Shown: positions 26,679-36,218 of the stretch, piece by piece
Layout: every line of letters starts with the position of its first letter
Numbering within the stretch: the first letter of the stretch is position 1
DNA from: DATKWD01 sp035529695
Lineage (GTDB): Bacteria; Actinomycetota; Acidimicrobiia; Acidimicrobiales; Salinilacustritrichaceae
Assembly: GCA_035529695.1 (NCBI GenBank)
Contig: DATKWD010000092.1
Location: 62,001 to 126,000 of the forward strand
Direction of reading: 5' to 3'
DNA length: 64,000 nucleotides
The notes under the pieces: generated by a model
The model's input: only the letters and a program-made list of their open reading frames with translations
What the model was told of the DNA's origin: nothing
Database searches by the model: none
Translations under genes and position numbers: made by a program

Positions 26679-27572
26679 ATGCCGCTCGACCCCGGCGCGC
26701 GAGCACTCGTCTCGCATCTCTACGGCGCCACCATCGCCGAGGTGATGTCGGGCGAGATCGTCGCGCCCCAGCACGTCGTTCCACGGCGCCTCGGTGTGAA
26801 GATCGAGGAGATCGAACTCGGCGGGGTGCCGTGCCGGCTCTACCGGTCGGTCGAGGCCGCAGCATCGTGCCCGGCGCTCGTCTGGGCGCACGGCGGGGCA
26901 TGGGTTGCGGGGAACCTCGACATGCCCGAGGCCCACGCCGTGGCACAACAGGTGGCGTTCGAACTGGCGGGTGCGGTGATCTCGGTCGACTATCGCCTCG
27001 CCCCCGATGCAGAGCACCCCGATGCACGTGACGACCTGATCACTGCGTTTCAGGGGGCGATCGACGCGCTCGCGATCGACGACGAGCGCGTCGCACTCGG
27101 CGGGGCATCGGCAGGAGGCAACCTGGCGGCTGCTGCGGCGATCGCGATGCGAGACGACGGCTTCCCGAAACCGGCAGCCCTGTTCCTCGCCTACCCGGCG
27201 ACCGATCCGATCGACGGGCCCTATCCGACGATCGACCGCCCCGACGAGGTGCCCGAGACCCTGTGGCTGACGCAGCCGCTCACCGCGATGGGGTTCGGCC
27301 GGTACACCGGTGACCCGGTGCCCGACGACGCGGTGCCTCACCGGTGCAATCTCACCGGACTCCCGACGACGCTGGTGACCACGGCCGGGTACGACGCATT
27401 GGGCGACCAGGCTCGGCGCTTCGTCGAGTTGGCCGAGGGGGCGGGCGTCGAGGTCACGCACCACGACGAACCGACGTTCTTGCACGGCTACCTCGACATG
27501 GTGAGTCAGTTGTCGACCGCCGATGCTGCGCTCACGCGGCACACGACCTGGCTGCGCGCGGCCCTTTCCTGA
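26679..27572 (+). CDS. Alpha/beta hydrolase, HSL-type esterase
   Basis: 297-aa esterase of the hormone-sensitive-lipase family. The oxyanion motif HGGAW is at about residue 71, the nucleophile elbow is GGASAGGN around residue 143, and the catalytic Asp and His fit YDALGDQAR and FLHGYLD near the C-terminus. It hydrolyses short or medium acyl esters; the natural substrate is unknown. It is tightly spaced between the F420 protein and a small membrane protein. Confidence 0.85.
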   Translation: MPLDPGARALVSHLYGATIAEVMSGEIVAPQHVVPRRLGVKIEEIELGGVPCRLYRSVEAAASCPALVWAHGGAWVAGNLDMPEAHAVAQQVAFELAGAVISVDYRLAPDAEHPDARDDLITAFQGAIDALAIDDERVALGGASAGGNLAAAAAIAMRDDGFPKPAALFLAYPATDPIDGPYPTIDRPDEVPETLWLTQPLTAMGFGRYTGDPVPDDAVPHRCNLTGLPTTLVTTAGYDALGDQARRFVELAEGAGVEVTHHDEPTFLHGYLDMVSQLSTADAALTRHTTWLRAALS

Positions 27573-27574
27573 CG

Positions 27575-27922
27575 ATGGAGGCCGTGGTCGGTGGGTACTG
27601 CGTCGTCGTCGGTGCCCTCATGGCGATCTGGTGGAGCATCGACATCCGCGGTGGCGCGTTGCGGAGGAACGATCGTTCGACCTCGGAGATCGGCCTGCAC
27701 GTGTTCGCCGAAGCGCTGACCGCTGCGGGACTCCTGACCGGTGGCATCCTGCTGCTCGCCGGTCGAGGTTCGGGGATCGCCCTGGCGGCGTTGGGGGCGT
27801 TGCTCTACACGGTGATCCAGAGCCCCGGGTACTTCCTGGCTCGCGACGAACTCGCGCCGGTGGCCATGTTCGCGATGCTCGCCGTGCTGACGACCACGGC
27901 CATCGTCGCGCTGACGCTCTGA
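27575..27922 (+). CDS. Small integral membrane protein, unknown function
   Basis: 115-aa protein with four hydrophobic stretches, beginning VVGGYCVVVGALMAIWWSID at the N-terminus. It starts 2 bp after the esterase stop, so it is the last gene of that transcription unit. No catalytic motif. Function unknown. Confidence 0.55.
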   Translation: MEAVVGGYCVVVGALMAIWWSIDIRGGALRRNDRSTSEIGLHVFAEALTAAGLLTGGILLLAGRGSGIALAALGALLYTVIQSPGYFLARDELAPVAMFAMLAVLTTTAIVALTL

Positions 27923-27943
27923 CTCAGGCGGGCGCGACGTGTC

Positions 27944-28354
27944 CTAGGCCGCAAGGGCGACTCGGTGCAGGGTGGCACGGCTGCGGAACCACAGCTGAAG
28001 GCAAGCGAAGTCGAGCACCATCACACCGATCAGGACTGCGAGGACGTTGCCGCCGGTCGTGAGCACGTCGGCCGTGAGGATCGCGACGGTGGCGGCGACC
28101 CACGAGAGGTCGCCGGCCGAGATCCATGGCGTGAGGCGGATCGCTCGATCCGGAGTCGTCGAGGCGAACGCGACGATCGCCGCGAACCCGATGAGGCCTG
28201 CCGACACGATCGCGGTGAGGGCCACGTCGTCGACGCCCATCCAGTCTGAGAAGAACCCCGCGCCCAGAAGCCCGGCCAGGCCGCCGAACCCGGAGGAGGT
28301 GGCGTTGGCCCGCAGGACGAGACGGAGTCGGTCGATGTCGGAGCGTTCGGTCAT
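27944..28354 (-). CDS. Integral membrane protein, unknown function
   Basis: 136-aa protein with about four transmembrane helices after a short charged N-terminus (TERSDIDRLRLVLRAN). The frame stays open to 28471, but the ATG at 28354 is preferred because a CATCAT -10-like hexamer sits about 6 nt upstream and the extra residues are low-complexity. No known family recognised. It is convergent with the preceding gene. Confidence 0.55.
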   Translation of the reverse strand: MTERSDIDRLRLVLRANATSSGFGGLAGLLGAGFFSDWMGVDDVALTAIVSAGLIGFAAIVAFASTTPDRAIRLTPWISAGDLSWVAATVAILTADVLTTGGNVLAVLIGVMVLDFACLQLWFRSRATLHRVALAA

Positions 28355-28397
28355 GAACCCCATGATGAGCCGGTCGGTGCGGCAGGACGATGACCTG

Positions 28398-29582
28398 TCA
28401 GGTAATGCCGAGTGCACCGCTGCGGAGCTGGTCGAAGACGATGTTGCGACGGATCTCGCTTGTCCCGGCACCGATCTCGAGAAGCTTCGTGGCGCGGTAG
28501 AGCCGGTTGATCTCCATCTCCCACATGTAGCCGTACCCGCCGTGGATCTGGACCGCAGCGTCGGCGATCCGAGTGAACGACTCGGCTGAGTACAAGATCG
28601 CCGCGGCGGAGTGAGCGTGGATGTCGCCCCGGATGGCGCCTCCGGCCTCGAGCTCGCCGCACATCTCGAGCACTCGGTAGCAGTAGGTTCGGCCGATCTC
28701 GAGCTCGACCCACATGTCGGCGAGCTTGTGTTGGAGCGACTGGAAGTCGGCGATCGGGCGGTCGAACTGCCGGCGGTCGCCGGCGTACTCGAGTGACAGC
28801 TCGAGGCAGCGCTCGGACATACCGATCGGACCGAGTGCGAGGAACGCCCGCTCGATGTCGAGTCCGCTCATCACCACGGCGACGCCGTTGTTCTCCTCGC
28901 CGATGAGGTTCTCGGCCGGTACCCGGCAGTCGTCGAGCACCAACTCGCCGGTCTGACTGCCGCGGAAGCCCTGCTTGATCATCTTCTGTGCGACCGTGAA
29001 GCCGGGCGTCGTCGTCTCGAGGATGAAGGCCGAGATGCCTCGTGCCCTCGCCGCGAGGTCGGTCTTTGCGTAGACGAGGATGACATCCGCGATGGGACCG
29101 TTGGTGATGAAGATCTTGCGGCCGTTCAGGACGTATTCGTCGCCGTCGCGGATCGCGGTCGTCGCCATCGAACCGAGCGCATCGGAGCCGGCGCCGGGTT
29201 CGGTGAGGCCGAGCGCCCCGACGAGCGTGCCGTCGCAGAGACCCGGGAGGTAGGTCGTGCGCTGGGCCTCGGTGCCGTTGGCGTAGATGTTGTTGACACA
29301 GAGGTTGTCGTGGGCGCCCCAGCTCAGTCCGACGCCGGGGTTGTACTTGTGCATCGCCTCGCAGACGAGACCGGCATCGAGCAGGCTCATGCCCTGTCCC
29401 CCGTACTGCTCGGGAACGGTGAGGCCGAGGTAACCCTGCTGCCCCAACATCTCGAACAGGCCGTCGGGCCACGACTCGTGGTCGTCCATCTCGGCCGCCA
29501 ACGGCGCGATCTTGTCCTTGCAGAACCGATCGGCCTCCGCACGGATCTGTTGCTGGAGCTCGGTCAGGGCGAAGGTACTCAC
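28398..29582 (-). CDS. Acyl-CoA dehydrogenase, isovaleryl-CoA-dehydrogenase-like
   Basis: 394-aa flavoenzyme that introduces an alpha-beta double bond into an acyl-CoA. The usual Glu before GT near the C-terminus is absent (EIGAGTSEIRR); instead a Glu is present in GLDIERAFLALG, the position used by isovaleryl-CoA dehydrogenases, so leucine-type branched acyl-CoA is a good guess. VYAKTD and ALGLTEPGAGSDA are the flavin-contact regions. It starts with GTG at 29582. Confidence 0.85.
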   Translation of the reverse strand: MSTFALTELQQQIRAEADRFCKDKIAPLAAEMDDHESWPDGLFEMLGQQGYLGLTVPEQYGGQGMSLLDAGLVCEAMHKYNPGVGLSWGAHDNLCVNNIYANGTEAQRTTYLPGLCDGTLVGALGLTEPGAGSDALGSMATTAIRDGDEYVLNGRKIFITNGPIADVILVYAKTDLAARARGISAFILETTTPGFTVAQKMIKQGFRGSQTGELVLDDCRVPAENLIGEENNGVAVVMSGLDIERAFLALGPIGMSERCLELSLEYAGDRRQFDRPIADFQSLQHKLADMWVELEIGRTYCYRVLEMCGELEAGGAIRGDIHAHSAAAILYSAESFTRIADAAVQIHGGYGYMWEMEINRLYRATKLLEIGAGTSEIRRNIVFDQLRSGALGIT

Positions 29583-29708
29583 GCGCCAAGTCTCCCACGC
29601 TCGATGTTGGCCGACATGTCGAGATCGGCGACGCTCGTTCGTCGGGTGGGAGAAGATGACAGCCTGGCAAGGGCGCTGACATCCACCGTTTCTTCGGGGA
29701 GCACATCG

Positions 29709-30044
29709 ATGACCAAGTCAACCGGCAAGAGGAGCGTCGATCCCGAACGGTTCTGGGAAGCGGTCGAACCGTTTCTGGCCGAGGACGGGGTCGAGGAAGG
29801 CACGCTGATGGGGTTCGCCTGCATCCGCGTGCACGGAGAGTTCTTCGCCATGCCCAAGCACGACACCGGACAGCTCGTGTGCAAGCTGGCTGCCGAGCGC
29901 GTCGCCGAACTGGTGGCCGAGGGCACGGGCGAGCCGTTCGGGCCTGGCAACAAGGTCTTCAAGGAGTGGGTGTTGATCGACTTCGCGCACGAGGACCGAT
30001 GGCATGACCTGGCCGGCGAAGCCAAGGCATTCGTGTCGGACTGA
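29709..30044 (+). CDS. Small TfoX/Sxy N-terminal-like protein
   Basis: 111-aa protein. GVEEGTLMGFACIRVHGEFF followed by MPKHDTGQLVCKL resembles the N-terminal domain of TfoX/Sxy-like proteins, and VLIDFAHEDRWHDLAGEA follows near the C-terminus. The match is by pattern only and the role is unknown. The ATG at 29709 is preceded by GGGGAGC about 9 nt upstream. The open frame further upstream overlaps the divergent acyl-CoA dehydrogenase and is not coding. Confidence 0.5.
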   Translation: MTKSTGKRSVDPERFWEAVEPFLAEDGVEEGTLMGFACIRVHGEFFAMPKHDTGQLVCKLAAERVAELVAEGTGEPFGPGNKVFKEWVLIDFAHEDRWHDLAGEAKAFVSD

Positions 30045-30079
30045 CCGGGCCAGGCTGCGGGGGTTCAACTCTCGGGCGA

Positions 30080-33000
30080 TCAGGCCCTCGCGAGCACCTG
30101 CTCGGCCCGATTCCGGGTGTCGGCCAGTTCGCCGTCGGCGACCAGGTCGAGCGCCTCGGTGGCGAGACGGCGGGCATCATCGGGTCGACCCTGGTCGAGG
30201 CAGAACTCGGCGTGGTCGACCCGCGCTCGTGCCTGGTGGGCGGTCGCGCCGAAGGTGTCGTGGGTCTCGTGCGCCCGCTCGAAGCACTCCTCGGCCCTGA
30301 TCGGGTCGCCGGCGGTCGCGTGCAGGCGCGCGATCCACCACGCCACCGCGCCTGGCGCGTAGCACCCGGTCACCATCTGGGCCACCTCGACCTCGTCGAG
30401 GACCTCGAGGAGCGGAAGCAGGTCGCGCGCCGCCTCGGCGTGGTTCAGGACCGCAGCGGCATCGGCGAACGCACAGACGGTGATGAAGTAGCCGGGATCG
30501 TCGGCGATGTCGTCGAACGGACGGTGTCGCTCGAGTTCGGCGAGGGCCAGATCGGTGGCACCGGCGAGGGCCAGCCCCGACGTCTTCAGAGCTGCCGTCG
30601 GACCCGGCGCGACGTCGGAGTGCAGCGCCTCGAGGACGGGCAGCAACTCGGGCAGCACGCCGCGCTCGCGCGCCGTGCTGAATCCGGTCAGTGAGCGGTA
30701 CGACTCGGCCGAGTCGTCGGTCTGCGCGGTCGACACCTCGACCAGCCGATCGGCCGCCGCGTCCATGGCGTCGAGTCCCCCGAACAGTTGCCCGTTGATC
30801 ACCTCGAGGATCTGGAGCATGCTCTCGATCGACGTGGGGAGCTTGCCGCTCACCACCCCCCGGACGGTGGCTATCTCGGTTCGGAACCGGTCGTAGGCCG
30901 ATCGGTCGTTGTCGACGATCGCCGAGTGACACCGTTGGAAGCTGTTCATGAGCCGGGTGGCGGTGTCGCCTGTGTCTTCGATGCGGACCCGAGCCGCTTC
31001 GACCACGTCGCGGATCCCGGCCCGGCGCCGGTGGGTGGGCGGGATCAGCATGCCGAGCGAACCGATCGCTCGTCCGAGCCAGTTGGGCGGGAGGTCCTGC
31101 GCATCGATGATCTCGATCGCCTCGTCGACCGCAGCCATGCGCCCGTCGTCGTCGCCGGCGAACAGGAGCTGCTCGGCCTTGGCGAGCAGCAGCTGGAGTC
31201 GGGTGAGGTGGTCGTCGTCGCCAACGAGCGCTTGGGCCGACTCGATGATCTCGACCCGGTCAGTGTCGACCGGGACGCCGCGTGTCCACGCGGTCCGGGA
31301 GTTGATCATCAGCGCCCGTGCGGCCAGCGACGCATTGCCGACGGTGAGGGCAGTCCGGGCACCGGCGAGCAGGTCCTCCTCGAAGCCTGCATCGCCGAGC
31401 TGCATGCGCGCCTCGGCCCGGCACACGAGGAGTTCGGCTCGGGTGGAGGGGTCGGGCTCGTCCGGGTCGAGCAGGTCGAAGCCCGACTCGAACCACCGGA
31501 GCGCGTCGTCGGGCGCCGCCTGGGCCAGGTTGCGCAGGCCGGCGACGACGGCCCAGCGGATCGCGGTCGTGGGGTTGGGGTCTGCCGTCTCGGCCCAGTG
31601 GTGGGCGAGTTGGGGCGCGATGTCGTCGAGGTGCCCGGCGTGCAGATCTTCGAGTGCGAGGGCCGCTTTCCGATGCAGCCGCGCCCGCCGCGTCGTCGAC
31701 AGCTCCTCTTCGAGGGTCGTGCGGACGAGTGCGTGTGCGAACCGGTACTGGTCGACGCCGTCGTCGAGCACGAGGTTGGCCACTGCGGCCTCGTCGAGTG
31801 CATCGAGCACCGAGTCGACGTCGAGGTCGATCAACTGCGTCACCACGTCGACCTCGAACTCGTGCCCCACGATGGCGGCCGCCGCGAGCACCCGCCCGGC
31901 GTCGTCGGACAACCGGTTGAGGCGGCGACCGACGACCTCTCGGATGCCTTCGGGAATGCCGACCTGGTCGAGTCCGAGATCGCTGGTCCACACGCCGTCG
32001 CGCTGAACGATCGCCCCGCTCTCGGCGAGGTGGCGTAGCACCTCGCCGACGAAGAACGGGTTGCCTGCGGTCTCCTGATGGACGGCGGCGGCCAGCGCGG
32101 CCCCGGCCTCGTCGAGCGTGTGGCCGGCGGCCCGTTCGAGGAAGGCTTCGACTCCGCCCGCGTTCAACCCGACGAGATCGAGCCGGCTGACCGAATCGCG
32201 ACGCCGGAAGTCGGCCAGCATGGCCGAGAGGGGATGCGATCGGTCGAGATCGGTGTCGCGGTAGGTCCCCACGACCAGCAGAGGCGAGTCGTGGCACACT
32301 TCGACCAGGTGACGGAGCGCCGCCAAGGTCGGACCCTCGGCCCAGTGCAGGTCGTCGAGCACCAACAGGACCGGGGCCTCTGCCGCGATGGTGGTCACCG
32401 CGCCGGCGATGGCGTCGAGCACCTGGAACCGCTCGAACTCGGGGTCGCCGGTGATTGTTTCGGGGACCTCGGCGAGGACCGTGTCGAGGTCGGGCAGGAG
32501 GCGCCGCAGCTCGCCGGCTCGGGGTCCGAGGACCTCGACGGCAGGTCGGCCCGCATGGTCGCGGCACACCTGGGCGAGCGCATCGACGAAGGGTCGGTAG
32601 GCAACGTGCACGTGCTCGTCGCACCGGCCGGCCAGGACCACCACGTCGTCCTCCATCGCCCTACGGGCGAGCTCGGACACCAGACGGGTCTTGCCGATGC
32701 CGGGTTCGCCCGAGATGAGCACGACGCCCGGGACCCCGGTGACCGCGTTCTTCCACGCCGAGAGAAGTGTCTCGAACTCTTGGTCTCGCCCAGCGAACTC
32801 GAAGCTTCCCTCGGTGGTCAGCACGCGGGGGAGGGTCGATGACCTGGGTGTCGCCGCGACCGGCGTCCAGGCCACCTCGAGCGCGGCGACGGTGCCGTCG
32901 ATGCCCTTCAATTCGAGGTCGCCGATCGGGACGAAGGTGTGTCCGCCCCGGCCCCGTGACATGAGCTGGACGAGGTCGGTGCAGCGGATCTGGCCGGCAT

Positions 33001-33388
33001 CGGCGCTTGCTTCGAGCCGCTGGGCCTCGACCACCGGGAGTCCGAAGCAGTCGTCGCCCTCGAACGACACGTCGCCGACCGACACCCCGATCCGGACCAT
33101 CAGTTGCTCGTTGGCTGCACCTCGGTTGTGCTCGTCGATCGCCTGCTGCACCGCGACTGCACCGGCCAGACCGTCGGCCGCACCGGTGAAGGTCGCCATC
33201 ATGCCGTCACCGAGGTGTTTGACGACCGCTCCTCGGTTGGCCTCGATGGCGGTGCGCACCAGCCGGTCGTGCACATGGCGCAGGGCATCGGCGGCTTCCT
33301 CGCCGAGCCGTGAGCGGAGTTCGGTCGAGCCGGCGAGGTCGGTGAACAGCACCGTTGCCGTATCGGTGCGTTCGTCCACGTCGCTCAC
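30080..33388 (-). CDS. Class III adenylate/guanylate cyclase-AAA ATPase multidomain regulator
   Basis: 1102-aa signalling protein. An N-terminal class III cyclase domain (residues about 10-170) keeps the two metal Asp residues, Asp17 (LFTDLAGST) and Asp61 (KHLGDGMMATF). A STAND/AAA-type ATPase follows, with Walker A GEPGIGKT at about 227-234 and Walker B LLVLDDLHWAEG. The last 550 residues are alpha-helical, TPR-like. No LuxR DNA-binding domain is seen at the end. It may make cAMP under control of a ligand bound by the helical repeats. The GTG start is 6 nt after a TAGTTT -10 (33395-33400 on the complement). Confidence 0.85.
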   Translation of the reverse strand: MSDVDERTDTATVLFTDLAGSTELRSRLGEEAADALRHVHDRLVRTAIEANRGAVVKHLGDGMMATFTGAADGLAGAVAVQQAIDEHNRGAANEQLMVRIGVSVGDVSFEGDDCFGLPVVEAQRLEASADAGQIRCTDLVQLMSRGRGGHTFVPIGDLELKGIDGTVAALEVAWTPVAATPRSSTLPRVLTTEGSFEFAGRDQEFETLLSAWKNAVTGVPGVVLISGEPGIGKTRLVSELARRAMEDDVVVLAGRCDEHVHVAYRPFVDALAQVCRDHAGRPAVEVLGPRAGELRRLLPDLDTVLAEVPETITGDPEFERFQVLDAIAGAVTTIAAEAPVLLVLDDLHWAEGPTLAALRHLVEVCHDSPLLVVGTYRDTDLDRSHPLSAMLADFRRRDSVSRLDLVGLNAGGVEAFLERAAGHTLDEAGAALAAAVHQETAGNPFFVGEVLRHLAESGAIVQRDGVWTSDLGLDQVGIPEGIREVVGRRLNRLSDDAGRVLAAAAIVGHEFEVDVVTQLIDLDVDSVLDALDEAAVANLVLDDGVDQYRFAHALVRTTLEEELSTTRRARLHRKAALALEDLHAGHLDDIAPQLAHHWAETADPNPTTAIRWAVVAGLRNLAQAAPDDALRWFESGFDLLDPDEPDPSTRAELLVCRAEARMQLGDAGFEEDLLAGARTALTVGNASLAARALMINSRTAWTRGVPVDTDRVEIIESAQALVGDDDHLTRLQLLLAKAEQLLFAGDDDGRMAAVDEAIEIIDAQDLPPNWLGRAIGSLGMLIPPTHRRRAGIRDVVEAARVRIEDTGDTATRLMNSFQRCHSAIVDNDRSAYDRFRTEIATVRGVVSGKLPTSIESMLQILEVINGQLFGGLDAMDAAADRLVEVSTAQTDDSAESYRSLTGFSTARERGVLPELLPVLEALHSDVAPGPTAALKTSGLALAGATDLALAELERHRPFDDIADDPGYFITVCAFADAAAVLNHAEAARDLLPLLEVLDEVEVAQMVTGCYAPGAVAWWIARLHATAGDPIRAEECFERAHETHDTFGATAHQARARVDHAEFCLDQGRPDDARRLATEALDLVADGELADTRNRAEQVLARA

Positions 33389-33486
33389 GGCCAGAAACTA
33401 CCCGGAGGCGGGACCGGCTGCCTTCCGAGACGAGGTCCTGCCTCGTCGCCTCGCATCGCGCATCGCGGTACTACCCTCGCCGGATC

Positions 33487-35415
33487 GTGGACGACGAGCG
33501 AGGCGAAGTTCTCTGGCAACCAGCTGCTGTGAGCGACACTGCCATGGCCCGGTTCGCTCGTCAGGCGGGCCACGACGCCTACGCAACGCTCCACGACTGG
33601 TCGGTGAGCGATCTCGAGGGCTTCTGGGGCTCGGTCACCGAGTTCACGGGCGTGCGATGGCACGACCGGCCGAGCCAGGTGCTGGCCGACGCGTCGATGC
33701 CCGGCACGCAGTGGTTCGCGGGTGCAACCCTGAACTACGCCGAGCACGCGCTGATCGACCGCGGCCGCGAGTCCGAGACCGCGGTGAAGTTCCGCAGCCA
33801 GACCAGGGACCCCTCCGAGCTCACCTGGGCCGAGCTGGGTGGCGCGGTCGCGCGCTGCCGCACCGGGCTCCAGCGAATGGGTGTGGGGCGGGGCGACCGG
33901 GTCGCCGCATACGCGCCCAACATCTCAGAGACGTTGGTCGCCTTTCTCGCCGCCGCATCGCTCGGCGCCGTGTGGTCGAGTTGCGCCCCGGAGTTCGGGG
34001 TCCGTGCCGTGGTGGATCGCCTGAGCCAGGTCGAACCGAAGGTGCTGTTCGCCGTCAACGGCTATCGCTACGGCACCAAGGACATCGATCGGCGCGACGA
34101 GGTGACGCAGATCGTCGACGCGCTGCCGTCGATCGAAGACGTGGTGTCGATCTCGTATCTTGCCGACCTCGGTGATCTCGACACGCGGGTGACGTGGGAC
34201 GGCCTGCTCAGCAGCCCTCCGGTGCCGATCGAGTTCGAGCCCGTGCCGTTCGACCATCCGCTCTACGTGCTCTACAGCTCGGGGACGACCGGTCTGCCCA
34301 AGCCCATCGTCCATGGCCACGGCGGTATCACCGTCGAGCACCTCAAGGTGCTCACCCTCCACCAGGACCTGACGCCCGATGACACCTTCTTCTGGTTCTC
34401 GACGACCGGCTGGATGATGTGGAACTACCTCGTCTCCGGGCTCCTCACCGGGTCGGCCATCGTGTGCTTCGACGGAGATCCCGCTTCGCCCGACCTCTCG
34501 CACCTGTGGTCGATCGCTGCCGAAACCGGCACGACGGTGTTCGGGGCGTCGGCACCGTTCTTGATGGCCTGCCGGGCCGCAGAGCTCGTGCCGGACCGAG
34601 CCGCGCTTCGTTGGGTCGGGTCGACGGGTGCGCCGCTGCCGCGCGAGGGGTTCCGCTGGGTCGATCGAGTGGTCGGCGTGCCGGTGTCGTCGATCAGCGG
34701 CGGTACCGATGTCTGTACGGCCTTCGTCGGCACGTCACCGCTGGTCCCGGTGCGTGCCGGCGAGATCAGCTGCGCACTGCTGGGCTGCGCGGTCGCGGCC
34801 TTCGACCACGAGGGTCAGCGGTGTCCGCCGGGCACGACAGGCGAACTGGTCATCACCGAGCCGATGCCCTCGATGCCGGTGGGCTTCTGGGGTGATACCG
34901 ACGGATCCAGGTATCGCGCCGCGTACTTCGAGGACTTCCCAGGTGTCTGGCGCCACGGCGACTGGATCACCTTCACCGACGACGGAGCGTGCGTCATCAC
35001 CGGCCGGTCGGACGCGACGCTGAACCGCGGGGGCGTGCGGCTCGGCACGAGTGACTTCTACGCGGTCGTCGAAGAGCTGCCCGAGGTCGCCGACAGCCTC
35101 GTCGTGCACCTCGGTGACGACGAAGGTGGCGCAGGCGAATTGCTGTTGTTCGTGGTGTTGGCCGAAGGCGCGGCCCTCGACGACGAGCTGCGATCCTCCG
35201 TGGTCACGACCCTGCGCCGCGAGCTCTCCCCGCGCCATGTGCCTGACGCGATCGTGGCCGTCCGAGCGGTGCCGCGCACGTTGAGCGGCAAGAAGCTCGA
35301 GCTGCCCGTGAAGCGGATCCTCGAAGGTGCCGATCCCGAGGTGGTCGCATCGAAGGGGGCGCTCGCCGATCCGTCCTCACTCGATTCCTACGTCGAGTTG
35401 GCGCAGGACCGATGA
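33487..35415 (+). CDS. Acetoacetyl-CoA synthetase
   Basis: 642-aa AMP-forming ligase that activates acetoacetate to acetoacetyl-CoA. The ATP/AMP motif is YSSGTTGLPKPIVHGHGG near residue 260; SISGGTDVC and the DDGACVITGRSDATLNRGG hinge follow. The C-terminal lysine motif is LSGKKLELPVKRIL. The frame is open further upstream, but the GTG at 33487 fits the family N-terminus (GEVLWQP) and lies 9 nt after a TACCCT -10 (33472-33477). It overlaps the next gene by 4 bp (ATGA), indicating coupled translation. Confidence 0.88.
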   Translation: MDDERGEVLWQPAAVSDTAMARFARQAGHDAYATLHDWSVSDLEGFWGSVTEFTGVRWHDRPSQVLADASMPGTQWFAGATLNYAEHALIDRGRESETAVKFRSQTRDPSELTWAELGGAVARCRTGLQRMGVGRGDRVAAYAPNISETLVAFLAAASLGAVWSSCAPEFGVRAVVDRLSQVEPKVLFAVNGYRYGTKDIDRRDEVTQIVDALPSIEDVVSISYLADLGDLDTRVTWDGLLSSPPVPIEFEPVPFDHPLYVLYSSGTTGLPKPIVHGHGGITVEHLKVLTLHQDLTPDDTFFWFSTTGWMMWNYLVSGLLTGSAIVCFDGDPASPDLSHLWSIAAETGTTVFGASAPFLMACRAAELVPDRAALRWVGSTGAPLPREGFRWVDRVVGVPVSSISGGTDVCTAFVGTSPLVPVRAGEISCALLGCAVAAFDHEGQRCPPGTTGELVITEPMPSMPVGFWGDTDGSRYRAAYFEDFPGVWRHGDWITFTDDGACVITGRSDATLNRGGVRLGTSDFYAVVEELPEVADSLVVHLGDDEGGAGELLLFVVLAEGAALDDELRSSVVTTLRRELSPRHVPDAIVAVRAVPRTLSGKKLELPVKRILEGADPEVVASKGALADPSSLDSYVELAQDR

Positions 35416-36218
35416 CCGAGCGTTCGACGCTTGCCGAACTCGTCCGCGACCTGGCCGACGAGCACGATGCCCTCGACCGCCTCCTCGTCGGGCTCGACGA
35501 ACGCGACTGGGCGCATCCAACGCCGAGCCCGGGGTGGAGTGTTGGCGATCAGGTCGGCCATCTCGGGTACTTCGACCGAACCGCCACCCTCGCCGTGGTC
35601 GATCAGGACGGCTTCGCCGACCACCTGGCCGCGGCGCTCGACGAGATGCAGCAGGGCGGTCTCGACGACACCTCGCTCCGGCAGGCACGATCGATGCCGC
35701 CGGGCGAACTCCACCTCTGGTGGCGGTCAGGTGCCGCAGCCCTCGTGGAGGCGGCCGCGCGACTCGGGGACGGCGACCGGCTTGGGTGGTACGGACCGTC
35801 GATGGGCGCCCGTTCGTTCCTCACCGCCCGCCTCATGGAGACGTGGGCGCATGGGCACGATCTGGCCGACACCTTCGGTCTCGTCGTCTTGGCGACCCCT
35901 CGACTCCGGCACATCGCGCAGCTGGGGTTCATCACGCGAGGATGGTCGTACTCGGTGCGGGGTCGCGAGGTTCCCGAGGAAGCGGTGCGCGTCGAGCTGT
36001 CGGCGCCGGGTGGGGGCACGTGGACCTGGGGCGACGACGCGGCCGACGATTCGATCGCCGGTCCGGCGCTCGGCTTCTGCCAGGTGGTGACCCAACGGCG
36101 ACATGTCGATGACACCGACCTCGAGACGACCGGGAGCGCCGCCGTCGAGTGGATGCACCTCGCACAGGCATTTGCCGGCGCGCCGACCGAAGGACCACCA
36201 CCGAGGAGCAAGCCATGA
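35412..36218 (+). CDS. TIGR03084-type DinB/mycothiol maleylpyruvate isomerase-like protein
   Basis: 268-aa protein with a DinB-like four-helix bundle. The likely metal histidines are in QVGHLGYFD (near residue 49) and ETWAHGHDLAD (near 147). This is the actinobacterial TIGR03084/mycothiol-dependent isomerase-like group. Function is not established; it might handle a mycothiol conjugate or a CoA-pathway intermediate. Start and stop each overlap a neighbour by ATGA, so the three genes form one operon with acetoacetyl-CoA synthetase and enoyl-CoA hydratase. Confidence 0.75.
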   Translation: MTERSTLAELVRDLADEHDALDRLLVGLDERDWAHPTPSPGWSVGDQVGHLGYFDRTATLAVVDQDGFADHLAAALDEMQQGGLDDTSLRQARSMPPGELHLWWRSGAAALVEAAARLGDGDRLGWYGPSMGARSFLTARLMETWAHGHDLADTFGLVVLATPRLRHIAQLGFITRGWSYSVRGREVPEEAVRVELSAPGGGTWTWGDDAADDSIAGPALGFCQVVTQRRHVDDTDLETTGSAAVEWMHLAQAFAGAPTEGPPPRSKP